The position numbers and the translations under genes are program-made. A stretch of 64,000 bases of DNA from Phytoseiulus persimilis (Eukaryota > Arthropoda > Arachnida > Mesostigmata > Phytoseiidae), in assembly GCA_037576195.1 (NCBI GenBank), contig CM075102.1:50836745-50900744 (forward strand), in the 5' to 3' direction. The notes beneath the pieces were generated by a model. It saw nothing but the letters and a program-made list of their open reading frames with translations. It did no database searches and was not told the origin of the DNA. Of this stretch, positions 10,848-23,000 are shown piece by piece (the first letter of the stretch is position 1; each line of letters starts with the position of its first letter).

Positions 10848-13058
10848 CTAATCATATTCTCCACCATCGAAATCATCGCCGCCGTCATCGTACGTCGGTT
10901 GAGTGTAAGTATCTTCAGAATTGTAGGTCGGTGCGACGTAAGTATCCGTAGCTCCATAGCTGGGCTCGACATACGATGTCGTGGTTGTGCCGTAGGCCGG
11001 CTGATCGTCAACGCCTCCGTACATACCACCGGTCGCTCCTGGATATTCGGCTACAACGTCGATGTCCTGATGTTCCACGTTTGTTGTCGTCGTCGTTGTG
11101 GCGTGGTCGGCACCTTCATTGTGATTTTGGTGCATCATGGAGTTGATTGCATACCCAGCCAGGCCTCCAGCAGCAGCTCCCGCCACGAAACCTCCGATTC
11201 CACTCGCGACACCTCCTCCAGAACGCGCGGGTTGCTGAATGACTTGCGTCTGCGGTTGTGGATAAGACTGCTGAGGAACCATTCCAGGCGGGTATGGAGC
11301 CTGTTGGGGGTAAGCCATGGGAGGAGCGTTGGGAAAGGCTCCGTACTGGCCAGGCTGCATGGGAGTCGGATAACCCGGGGCAAAGTTTGGAGACGCGAAC
11401 GGATGAGGATTGCTGTGAGGGTTTTCAAAAGACTGTTGCTGAAGAGCCATCGGACTCGCGTTGTTCATTGGCGGCGGCTGCTGGAACTGCGGTTGTGGAG
11501 GTGGCTGGTAGGTCGTTACCGGTGGGGGAACCGAACTCTCTTCCTTATCTCTTGGACAGAAACAGGCGAACACCATGACCACGACGATTATACCGCCAAC
11601 GAGAACAACGGCGGGTACCAAGTAGGGAAGTATCAAGAAGTCGTCGTTGCTCGGGTTCAAGGTCTCGGGCTTGAAGCGATTGTGATGAGGGCGATGCGCG
11701 TCCTCCTCCTTCACGTGTACGATATGCGTCCTGTTCTGCAAGCTGAACCTAACCCTACACGAGTCCCGAGTGACGAACTCGTCGTTCGGCTTGTCGTAGC
11801 CTTCACAGTCGAGCGAAACAATGACGAGCGTGACGTTGTTCGGTAGACTTGAAGTGCACTGCCACTGTACACTCGAAGGCTCGCTGCCGCGTTGAGTACA
11901 AGTGATTTCGTTGGGAAACACGTCACCGCAACCAGCAACACATCTGCAAGAGCCAAACTTTAGCGTTGCCAAGTAACTCGAACGAGCGCACGCTTCTGAA
12001 GGAAAGAGTCGTTCGATGTCTGATATGTGTGCCGTTGTGTGAGTGCGTGGACTATGAGCGAGGAGGTGCACAGAAGCATTGACATGGCTTTCTGTACAAG
12101 GAACTGAGCATTCCAAGACTATTCGAGAATATAGAGGTCGGATCGCTGCTCGCCGCAGAGCCGACGACCGGCTCCTTTGTAACAGCCTGTCATGCATGGA
12201 GCAGACTACGTATTGATTCGCGTCTCGGATCATATCAGGGTTCCTGCCTCATGGGCCGCAAGTATTTCGGCAGTTAGGAAAAGCTCAGAAGGCTCTAACT
12301 CACTCCAACTGGTCCGATGGCCTCGTGCGCCGTCGGAGTGTTAGCTTCCCTTTGACAGCGTGGAACTCTGTGTAGTTTCGCAGGAGAACTCTTTCGAAAA
12401 GGCCACCGGAAGGCGTGTCGTTGCGTGTCGTCGGCCTCGAAGAGGAGGCGTTGTAAACGCTGCTTTCCGCCGTTGCGTTGACGCTCCCCGTCGGCGTGTT
12501 TATCATCGGGCCGCGCTGAGAGGCGCCGTCAGGCGCGATAGCCTTCTCAGTTGTTGCCTCATAAACTTCACTCGCGAGGCCTCTGATATTCGATGGCTCT
12601 GTCGGGTCTGTATCGCCGCCTCTCCACAGTGTCACACTATTGACTTGAGGAAGTATAGGAATGAGCTGATGAGAAAAGAATAGGTCACTTCGGAATTCTC
12701 CATGGAATTCAAGTACGGATTTCATACCGGAGCACAACTCGAGGCTTCAATCGCACGTGTGATCACTGATTTACTGTGCAGTTGCCGAAATGATCGGAAG
12801 GCTTACCGCGGTGCTATTCTCTTGTGGACCCTTTGAGTTATTTTGATTCTCGACTTGGGCCACCACTTTTATATTTGGCCCATTACTCGAGGTCAAGGTG
12901 GTCTCCGCGATGTCAGGCGTGAGGGATATCCTTGGACTCGGATGATTCCCATCAGCAACCAATGTTGGATGAGTCGAATCCGCGCTCACCGGAGAAGCAG
13001 CTTGAGCGAGCAAGGTGGAAAAAGTGAGAGCCGCACTCAGATGCACAGTGGTTCTCAT
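10848..13058 (-). CDS. SARAF: SARAF-like store-operated calcium entry regulator (3 exons, 569 aa)
   Basis: SARAF (TMEM66) is an ER membrane protein that turns off STIM/Orai calcium entry. Exons: 13058-12807, 12665-12304, 11943-10848; phases agree (0, then 2). Residues 1-26 (MRTTVHLSAALTFSTLLAQA) look like a signal peptide. The family luminal domain spans exons 2-3: ERVLLRNYTEF, a basic KGKLTLRRR stretch, then CVAGCG, SSVQWQC, VSLDCEGYDKPNDEFV and RDSC. One membrane span (FLILPYLVPAVVLVGGIIVV, about 307-333) is followed by FACFC. The cytosolic tail is rich in Pro, Gln, Tyr and Gly and contains a small Gly/Ala turn (GFVAGAAAGGLAGYAINS), as in SARAF. Odd points: human SARAF is 339 aa; here a 130-150 residue Ser/Thr/Asn-rich luminal extension precedes the conserved core. 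Family call is firm; orthology is inferred. Confidence 0.85.
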
Positions 13059-16000
13059 GTCGAACCGTGCGGCGAACTTCCTCTCGAGCTGTGTACAAAA
13101 GCCAAGATGGCGACCTTTCACGGACAAGGCTTCACGAACGATGCCATCTCGCGAACGACGATCTCAGTTGTTCCTCTCGTTCGCAATGCGGGTCGGGATA
13201 AGGAACCACAGGCTACAACGGACCTGTCGTATGTCTCCGAGAGCGCTATGATGAGTCGACTGTCCTGAGGACGCGCTCTGCAGCGGAACTGTGCTAGTTC
13301 GCCGCAGCTCTAGCTCTGAACGAATCGTCGGAGAGTTCGATAATCAATTCCCTCCGCTGACTGGTGTCGCGAGACTCTCTGATTGCAGTAACCTTGAACT
13401 TCCCGCGTGAATTTTGAGATGTACTCATGAAGAAAGAGCAGGAACTTACTTCTAGCGCGGCATCCAGACTGGGGCGGAATTTCCAGGAGTGTCGACAGCT
13501 GAACTCCGCTCACAGTCGACCGAACCCTCGAATAGCGTACGTTTTGTTGACATGAGTAGCATCGGCTCCGACGAGTGCTCTGCTACCTCTGCAAAGGCAT
13601 GAAGCTTATCGATCTTCGGAGAGCGCCCCTGGTATGTGTTAAAACGCTTGGGCGTCCTCAAGCGATGATGACGTTTGCCAAATTTGCGGAAGGAGCTCAA
13701 CTGAGGAGAGGAGACAAACAGAATGCGTTCCAAACGTCATACTTTACCCTTGGAGCTCACGAACGATTCAGATTTCTGGCTCAATCCCGTCCGGACCAGG
13801 AAAGGCCGGGACTCAAGCTTCATCACGTGAATGTCGAGCGTTTTTGCCAATTGTTTGTGATCGCACTCATGGTCACCAGCGTACCGATCCAGTGATCGTG
13901 GTTGGTGGTTTCTCATTCTGAGCACGCAGCTTCCTGAGGTCGAGAAGACATTCTCTCATCGTACAGACTCCTTCGGAACAGAGAGACGTAATCTTTGAAT
14001 GGCTTCAATGTTTCCCTCATATGCTTGAACACACTCGCGTATCCAGGGGAGGGGAAGAGCGGGCACGTGCCCCGGCGCAAAGCTGATGAGGCGCGCTGTT
14101 ATGGGCCGCAGAGTTGAGGGACTTTAATTCGTAGTTGATTTTTTCCCATAGCCGTAACCGCAGAACGAATCCAATCCGTCTCTTGAGCCAATAAATGCCC
14201 ACTGATCTGAGGTGCAAAAATTCAGATCTGGTTCTGTCTTCATCAGTGAGTGCATCGGAATCTCGCCCCAGAGAGGTTGGGGGCGCAACCCTGAGAAACG
14301 CGGACGAGATCGACACCGGGATGAATCCAGAGAGATTGTTCCGAATAAGGAAGAAAACGCCTCGCTCCGTCAGCTGTCCGGAGTTTATGTTGTTCCCCTT
14401 TGCATGCGAACTTTTCACCTCATTGACTCCGATAGTCCTGAGCTCTTGGGATAATACTTCCCGAGGCTTCATTCATGATCCTCGACTGCGGCCCCGTGCG
14501 TCAAACTGAGCCCGAGTATTCCCCTGAAGAAGACAGGTACTGTATGACCCCCTCGATGAGGTGCCAAATCGTCCTTCGGAAACCGCAATCCTCGAAGGTT
14601 GTCAGTACCTGGAACACTGAATCATGGGAGCGATGAGACGGCGTTGGAGCCGACAGGAATCCTCGATTGAACGTCTTCTCCATCGCGGGGATCGCCAACA
14701 TGGCGCGGCGCACGCCTCACCCTTCGGAGCTCGGGGCATCGCATCCGAAGGACTGCTGCAACAGAGATTCCCGGTGTCGGCTGTTCACTACTCGAGCGAA
14801 AAAAGAACCAAAGTAACAGCCAACGAAAAAATATCCGAAAGATACACCGAGTCGAGATTGGTGAACTGCTTTCTAGTCCCCAATCGCCGGTTCGGTTCTC
14901 TCCGCCGCTTTCCTTAGATTCTCTTTCTGTTCACAGAGCCATCCGCCTCGGCTTCAATCGAGATTGTCCGGCCGCACCCCATTGCGAATCGTAGGTTTTC
15001 GCCAATCGCACTGCGTTTCTGCGTATTCAGTTCGCAGGCTCCATCCTGAGATCTCGACTGTCGCAGGACTCATCGATGAGTGCCGCAAGGCATCGGCCCG
15101 ATCTCTAGCAAACGGAAACGTTCATGAGCTGTCCTGCGATAACGAGACCGCTCAAGCAAGAACCGTCGCTTCAGCCACAATGGGCTCCAAGGGATTTTTC
15201 CGCTCACTGCTGCCAGGCACCTTGTGCAGCTGTCTAGTAAGAACGAGGAGGACTCCTAGGAGTCGTCCAATATTCGCTCCTGGATGCGACCGCAAGGAAG
15301 CCACAAGATGTTCCGACGTTCTTCGCATACGAACGCTTGAGCGCGAAACTGTGGGTTCACTGGACCCAAGACGGAGCGAGCTGAGGAATCGATCATAAAG
15401 TATCGGGAGGGCACTCCTTCCAATCATCTGGGCACATCGATTCAACGTTTTCTCGGCAGGAAAATTTCTTCGGCCACAGTGAATCGCTCAGCCCGGCTTT
15501 CAGCTCAGAGAGCCGCCGGTCTCTCGAGTTTCCAACGAAACTTTCGAGTAATACCAGAATCTGATGCTCTCTCGTTGACGCTGAGGAGTTGCGCGGAGTC
15601 TGCGACAACAATATAAAGCTCGAGGAAAACAACGAAAAGAGATACAGCTCCGGAAGAAGATTCGGAGATGGTTCGAGTTCCCGTTTTCGTATCGAGTTCG
15701 CGCGTCTCCGTAGTCGTCCAAACATTTGCGAGGATCTTCCTGAGAACCTCTTACACACCCCGTGTCGCCCCGAGAAAGCGCGCGGGGTCTGGCTGTCCGG
15801 CATTCCTTCGGAAGGCGATCTGGACGCCCGTTGGATCGAGCGGAAATTTCCATAAGGAGTAGTTCACGCGTTTTCGATTTCCGAGGCCACAATTTTCCCC
15901 GGATAGATATTCATCGACATGCTGACCTGAGAGCAGGTCTGGAAGCAACGCCACGCCAACGTCCTCGATGCTGGTGGGACGCAGCCGCCTCAGATTGGGA

Positions 16001-16660
16001 GCAGCTCAGGAAATACTTCGATGCCCTTGTTGTACACACCGCTCCGGTTCAAGAGAGAACTGCCCATCGAAGTGCCCGGAAAAACTCACGCTCAATTGTA
16101 CAGAACGCTGCTGATAAGTCTCGAGTATGAATGCAGTGCGACACTCCTCTTTTCAACGGAATCGAATCGCAAGTTCTCGCAAGGCTTCAAGCAAAAAGTG
16201 AAACCGAGCGGCGGCATACGGCGGAAGACGATTCGTTCGAGCCTAATGAAGACTCGTCTTTCGGTGGCGTTGGCTCTGGAGCAAAAAGCAGGACCTCTGC
16301 TCTACACAATCATCTCGGGGACGCCGGGATTCTCAGTCCTTCCAATATTGTTCTATTGCTGGAAAAATACGCGCCGGAGTTTGGCTTCCTGCTTCCAAGC
16401 ATCTGAGCTTCCCATAGGCCTTCAGTCGGGCAAAAGTTTGAGTTTGCCGCCATTTGGAGGACAAGAAATGAGCGCGACGACCGTCGTCGTCGCATTGACA
16501 GCACCGCCGCCACCGGCGAAGGGACGAACTAGCTTTCACAAGGCTGCAGCCAGCAGCGGCGAGAGGGGACGGCGGCCGCAGCAGCAATCGGAAAGGAAGG
16601 AAGGAACCACCACCACCATCACCACCGACCATCGCCACACACACTAGTGCGTGAGCTGCA
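13059..16660. other. Intergenic, nothing firmly recognised
   Basis: Open frames up to about 150 codons on both strands lack motifs and overlap each other. A perfect 12-bp palindrome around an E-box (GGGCACGTGCCC, 14061-14072) is present. From about 16450 onward the sequence becomes GC-rich with CCACCA/CAGCAG-type simple repeats and grades into the probable 5' UTR of the LRIG gene. Confidence 0.45.
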
Positions 16661-17062
16661 GAAAGAGAGAGTGCTGTGTGTGCAGAGCATGTGCCTCGGA
16701 TGATGATACTATGACACCACGATAAGCATGACGATTACGAACATGATGATGCCGATGCTCATGATACTACCTTGCTGTTTGCTTCGGTGAAACTAGCCAG
16801 TTGCTCTTGTCACCGTCTTTTCGGTTATGTTCTGTACCAGTGAGAGTGCTGTTGTTGCTGCTGCTGTCGCTGCTACTCAACCTCAAGTCATCGTCGTCGT
16901 CGCCGCCAACGCCGTCGTCGCCGTTCGTTGCTGTCGCAGCAGCCGAGGATTGTCTTTCGCGGATACTTAGTGGAGTTTGCCCCGCTCCCCAGGCCCGTCG
17001 TCGATAAACATGAAGTAGCCGCTGTCATCGTTGGTCGGTAGACTCACTCGCGGTGAGCAATC
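16661..17062 (+). promoter_or_regulatory. Probable promoter/5' UTR of the LRIG gene
   Basis: Low-complexity stretch with ATGATG/GATGAC runs (16690-16760), TGCTGTTGCTGCTGCTG (16848-16866) and CGTCGTCG runs (16888-16925), ending at the LRIG ATG. No TATA box seen. Assignment rests on position and composition only. Confidence 0.4.
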
Positions 17063-20000
17063 ATGGCTTCTTCGGTACCCTGGGTTGTGCGGTGGACCCA
17101 GTTTGTGCTGTTTTTGTCGCTGTCAGGCGTCCTGGTTCGAGAAACCGATGGACAATACCTCTACTGTCCCGCTCTCTGCACCTGCCTGGAAGAGTTTGTT
17201 GACTGCGGACGCAGAGGGCTGACCACCGTACCCCAAGACCTCCCCACCTGGACCAAAACACTGTGAGTGTCAACTCGAACACTAGCTTCTCACGATTTCA
17301 GGGAATTCCAGTGCCCAACCCGACAGTCTGATGAAAGTACGTTCTGGGAGGGAGCCAGCGAACAATGGCACACAATAGCCCGTAAAACTGTCGAATTCGA
17401 ATCACTATCAGTGAGTTTGTTGTGTTTACAGTTCGTTCGATGTCACCTTTCTGTGACTTGACATTTTCGCTCTGCCAGTCCGTCCGCCTGTGGGCTCGCA
17501 CGAAAGCTCACTTGTTCACTATATCAGTGCAGAAAAGTTCTAGCTGTCGTCGGTGCGCGACCCTACTAGCAACGTGACGGAGTCGACTCTGAGATGAGTG
17601 GGGCCCGCAGGTTCGAAGCCCCTGGAAACTCGTCGCTCAGTCCGAGTACGGGTAAAACCTCATCGAAAGACAAGTGGTCGATTGAACACAATCATTCTCG
17701 GTTGTTTTCGGTAGGAGCAGCGGGATTTCTCGATCAATCCCGCACAACGGAGGGGTAGCGGGATATATAAGGTCGAAGTTTGGCTTATCTGTGGAGCACG
17801 GTGAAGTATGGGCCGGCGCGCGGTCCAGTTTCGGAGAGAATAGGATTTACGTCCAGGAGCTGCGGTCGGACATTTTCATAGCTTCTGAGCGAGTGTGCAC
17901 TCGACATGCAGATCGCTCTCGTCTGACATGACTTCACGGATGACGGCTCAATCTGAAAAGTATTCGTGCATAGAACATGCTGACCCGTGAAGCGTCGGAA
18001 GAAAATCGTTAATCACTAATCAGGCATCCGAAGTTCTTGCGTTGCTCTCTCGTCCGAAATACGTCGCCCGGTTCGGTTGAGATCAGCCGAACTTCCCCTG
18101 AACTCTAGCTGAGAGTATTAGTCATAAGATTCCTCGGAGGATATTCTCAACGGCGGGACATGTCACCAGCATCTGACTACGAAAACTCCACCGAACACGA
18201 AATCCAATCAACTCGATCTCTCGGCGTCGAGCTGATTGTCGTTGATCCTGCAGATGTTCAGGATGGTGCATTTCGAGAACACGACGCGGTTTTCGTTTCT
18301 GGTTTTCTGTTTTTGGGATCGTTCGTCGTGTTAGTGATGGTGTTGTTGCTGCTGCTGGTTGTGAGCAGCAGCCAGAGGGAACCCCCACCCGTCGTGGTAC
18401 CGCTCCGGATTCTGTATAGCGATGGCCCGTTGTTCGCCCCTCTGTTAGCTGTTCGTCGGTCCGTCCGTCAGATGGACTGTTGGTTGCTCGGCTGCTTGGA
18501 TCGTCGCTGAGCCAGCCCGCGTATTCACTTGCCTGTTGTTCGTTCGCTCGCTCGCTCGCTCATCGCCAGCTAGCAGAAGCGTGAACTTCTTTCTTCTCTG
18601 GGGGTGACCGAGGAGATCCATTGTGTTTCTCAACGAGCAAACTGTGGCCGCCGCCGCGCAGCTCACCGGGTACCTGGCCAGGTACCTAGGCAAGCGAGCA
18701 GCCACTCCGAGAGGCTTCTTGGGTGTAGGCTGAATAAATGGCAGCGCTGGCTCGCTCGGGCGGCAGCCTGCTTCGACGGTCGCTAGCCCGGTCTCCTCAT
18801 TCTTCAGACTCTCCTCAGCTCAACCGCTACCGGGAAGGCCACCTGAGTACATTGATTGCAAGGGCGTGCAGGTGCCCGCTGTTTGCTGGCAGTAACGCTG
18901 CCCGACCAGCCGGCCTCGCTTCTTGTTGCTTCCTTGTTGCAACAAAACGGGCTCTCTCGCCGACCGGCATGGGACCCAGCTCACAAGCCGCTCATATATC
19001 CAACTTTTCGACGCCAATTTGCACATTCACTGTCATGCGCATGATGCAGGCACTCGAAAACAGTGGAGCGCGAAATGCGCCATGCACAGCATCGGCATGG
19101 CAAGCCCACTGCCAGGAAATGGAATTCTTCCATTAGATTCGCATGTTTCCCCGCTCGAGGTCCGATTTACGTCCAGAAATCTCACTTCAGCTGAGCATTC
19201 GATCTGGGATTTCTCAGAGATCCACACCAGTCAGCTTGTGAAAAGTTCCGTTCTTTCTCTCACGAGAATCACTGAACAAATAATCTCAGATGCTGACTAT
19301 CGTTGGCTCGACCTAATCGGGCTGCCAAATAGGATAGGAGTGGGACCTGGGAGAAATGGAAGCAGCACCCCAGACGGAGAACACTGCGTTCAGCCAACAT
19401 GTCAGTTGCTTCCTGTGCTCCTCTTCTGGTCTCCCAGATTGTTTCGAGGTTTTTTCACATTGCGCTCTCCATTATGCCGGCTGGATTTACTATCATCCAC
19501 CTCGTTCTCGATGATAAACTACGATATGGCACTAATCGTGCTCAGTTACCGTGCTGTCTCTCTTCTCTTCCATTTGACGTCACGCCAGCTTTTCCGGAGT
19601 GCAAAGTAACGCTCGTCGATGACGTTGCCATGGCGGCTGAGAGGTTCGTCTCTCGCCGGCACCGACGTCGCCTATTCTCTCCTGGAACCAAAGGAAAATT
19701 CCGCGTCGGTGTCCAATAATTAGCGTCCAGCGGATCACATTCCAGGCGAGCGATACTGTTGTTCAGATAGGAGCCACGGCGTTGTTTGACGGAAACGTCG
19801 GTTAACCGATGACTAGAACACCGCTTGTTAGGGCCGGGTTCACGCTTCAAGGCTTCCTAGTTGGATTTTCGAGGCGATATTTGCTCTCGGGGCGATGCTG
19901 CGTAGCTCTTTAATGGGTCCCGGGATAACTATTGTGAATCGGCGTCATGGACTGGGACAACGATGACATTTCCTCTTGGAGGGATTTCGGATCTGGACGA

Positions 20001-23000
20001 TGACTTATCTCGGAAACGTTTCGGAGCTATCTTGGCGATATACTTTCGGGGTCTTGCTAGTTTGTTTTATCGCCCGGGAGCATCGAATCGATGCTGCGTG
20101 ACTTCGTCCCTTCAAGTCTCGAAATCGAGTCTCTGGAGTTACACACAAGTGGTCTGGCCTCCAGAAGTCTCAGTGCCGAATGGATGGACAAGTATACGCG
20201 GCCTCTCACGACACGAAGTTTGGTCCAGAGCGTGTGACAAAACCGAGCCGTCGCAAACTGAATCGAGCGTATGACCGGTGACGTCCCACTAAGTCTCCGT
20301 TCGGCAACTGGAACACTTCTGCTCTCAGAGATGAGCGCAACAGCTCCCGATCGTCCCACGGTATCGGCTCTCATGCTTCGCTGTGCTCCGTTGATCCACT
20401 CATTGAGTCGTCTGAAGCGACATCAACCGATTCGACAAAGACCGCTTGTGAAGCGCATGTTGCCGTCCTGAGTTCACCATGGATCGACGGTATCTCTGGA
20501 ACAGTATGATTCACTTCAAGTGATTGTCAACGTGACTTTCCCTCATAGAGTCCGAAGTTGACTCCAGCTGATGGCTCCTGGCCTGACCAACCACGAATTC
20601 CCGAAGCCAACAAATCGGCTGAGAGAGAGCTCGGTATTTCGTCGAGGCGGACGGAATACTCATGAGTGTTGAGGAGTTACGGCGCTCGTTGACGCGGAAT
20701 CATGAAAGCGAATGGAATTACCGTTCTTGTCCGCACTGAAGAAACGGTCAAGGTCCAAAACCTCGCATATATCCGGTGTGTACGATGCGCCTGTCTGCAG
20801 CGTCGATAATTCAGTGGTGAGACGCACTTAGGAAGCTGTGAAGTTGAACTTGCGAGAAGATCGACGTTACGGGTAGCCCCAAATTATGTTCGCCACCTTC
20901 TGCCGACGCCTCGTCTATTCATCGCTTTAACAGTGATCCGTATATGCATGCGTGAACGCTCTCTTGGCGCTTCGGCGGAGCAAGCCGACGACCGAGCCGC
21001 TTCTTTTTTCTTCGAGAGTTAATTCTCTCCTCGCACCTGTGGGGAGTCCTGCTGGGGTGTTGTTGCTTGCTCCGACGCCTGCCCGCTTGTTTTCCTGATT
21101 GGTGGACCGAGAAAGCGAGCAACCGATGGTCCGGCAAACCGGGTGATCGGAGAATTCGAGCTGAGGAGCGCTGGTTGGTTTTATCCGCTGCCGTCAACCC
21201 ATCTGAATTTGTAGATTCATTTCAAGGCGCCCGGGGAGTTCCTCGTTGCTTTTACGCCGCCCGCCGTCGCGGGCAAAATGGGGGATTCACGTACCACTGG
21301 TTCCCATGAATCTGTACGAATATCTATCCGATCCCATATACGAATATTATACGAGCACGATACAGGAGTCGAGCTGGGAAAGTCGCAACAGAACGATTCT
21401 CCGCTCTTTGTGTACACGGGCGGTGTTAGACGAGAGCCCTCCCGTCTTTATCGAGTCACTTCCCGTCCGTTCCGCCGCTTGGTCGGTTTCTTCGGTTTTC
21501 AGACGGCTCGAGATAGGAAGTACGAGCCGAACAAAAGGGGTGGATGATTCCCGCAAATTTTGGGGTCTCAATGGAATTGACATGAAAGCAGGTTCCGAGA
21601 TTCATTTTCAAATTTTACTTCTTGCAGAGAACTTCTTCGGAACAAAATCAAGAAACTACAAGCCGACGCTTTCCTCACAACAAAATCGCTCCAATCACTG
21701 TGAGTATGACGCTAGATCTCTGATTCCACTTCCGATTCTCTAGTTTCAGGTTCCATTCGTCTAAACATAATCGACAACTTCCTTCCTACCCTCTAAGATG
21801 AAGCTTGTCGAGAAGCGCCGTTAACGGGATCTGCGTCGATTCGTCCGTAAATCAGAAGGCACTGACAAACACTTCTCGAAACGTTTGCGGAGAGGGAAAC
21901 GATTTCGATACCTGAATCGATAGCTTCAAAGTTGTTGTCCCCCGATCGGGGAATCAAGTGAAGTAACTTGAGCTCAACGCAAGCACGAGAAGTATTTCCA
22001 CGTAACGATCTTCTATCGGTGCTTCTGGCGTTCCCAGTCGTGGTCGATGTATCGAAGCTTGGGCAACGAGAGCTGCACTCGATAGCTGTACGATGATCAT
22101 CGTTTCGGGTGCCTCGACGGCCAACAGCGTTGAGGCGGTCGGCTCCACCAGCGCCCTGAACGTCGATTTCTGATTTCAGCACCCCAACTGAGGGGCCCAC
22201 TGAGTGGCTGCGAAGCTTTATTCTAATATATGAAAAATGAGGAGCCCACAGCTTGACTGGTGGAACGGGAGGTGGTGCTGAGGATCTGCGCGTCGCTGTT
22301 ACGTTGTCCCTTCAATCGTATCCCCATCCGTTTGTCGAACGCGAACGAGGCATCATTCTCCCCACGATATATCCAAGCCACAAGGGTTGATCGAATCCAC
22401 GACGGAGGATTTCCCGAGTCGATGTCGACTCCTCCGAGCCGTAAATTCAGTGGTTCGTCGTGCTTTTTGAGATCGCATCGGGTTTGAGGAATTATGTGAT
22501 CTCTCAGTCCGAGACCCCAGCACATCGTATCTTACGCACGAGAAAAGGTGGACAACGAGCTGAGCATCGAGTGTGCGCTCGATGATCATAATGTGTTCAG
22601 GCGAAAGCGAGCGTCTCTCGAAGCGACGCCTCTTTCGACATTTCTCAACATCTGGTAGCAACGTGAGGATCAAAGGAAACTCCGTCGAAATGTCGTTAGA
22701 CCAAGAAGCTGATTCCAGCTCCAGTAGCTCTATTGACCATGGCGGCGGAGCGGCGATGATGACGACAACATCACCCAAAAACAGCAGCGGGATCGACAAC
22801 AACAAAATATACCAACAGAGAGACATCTTTGTTGGATGAGTATGGCTATGCTCGGGAGCCAACTCATTCCTCGGTGTGCGTCTTCGACATGAACGGTTTG
22901 ACTGAGTGAGACTTGAGGACTGGCTGCGTGTCTCATGAACTCGATCCCGAAAGAATATTCCACCTCACTGCTACGCAGAGCGTACCCTTAATCCGTTTTT

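Noticed and set aside
10899-11846. 315-codon plus-strand open frame
   Set aside because: Antisense of the SARAF-like third exon; Arg/Val-rich with no motif.
14061-14072. 12-bp palindrome GGGCACGTGCCC
   Set aside because: A perfect E-box palindrome, but a single 12-mer has no gene context here and can arise by chance.
16021-16647. 208-codon plus-strand open frame ending in Thr/His repeats
   Set aside because: The end is simple-repeat translation next to the LRIG leader; the first part has no motif or splice partner.
17560-17630. tRNA-like T-arm GCAGGTTCGAAGCCCCTG
   Set aside because: The B box is partial and no acceptor or anticodon stem can be formed; could be chance or an old SINE.
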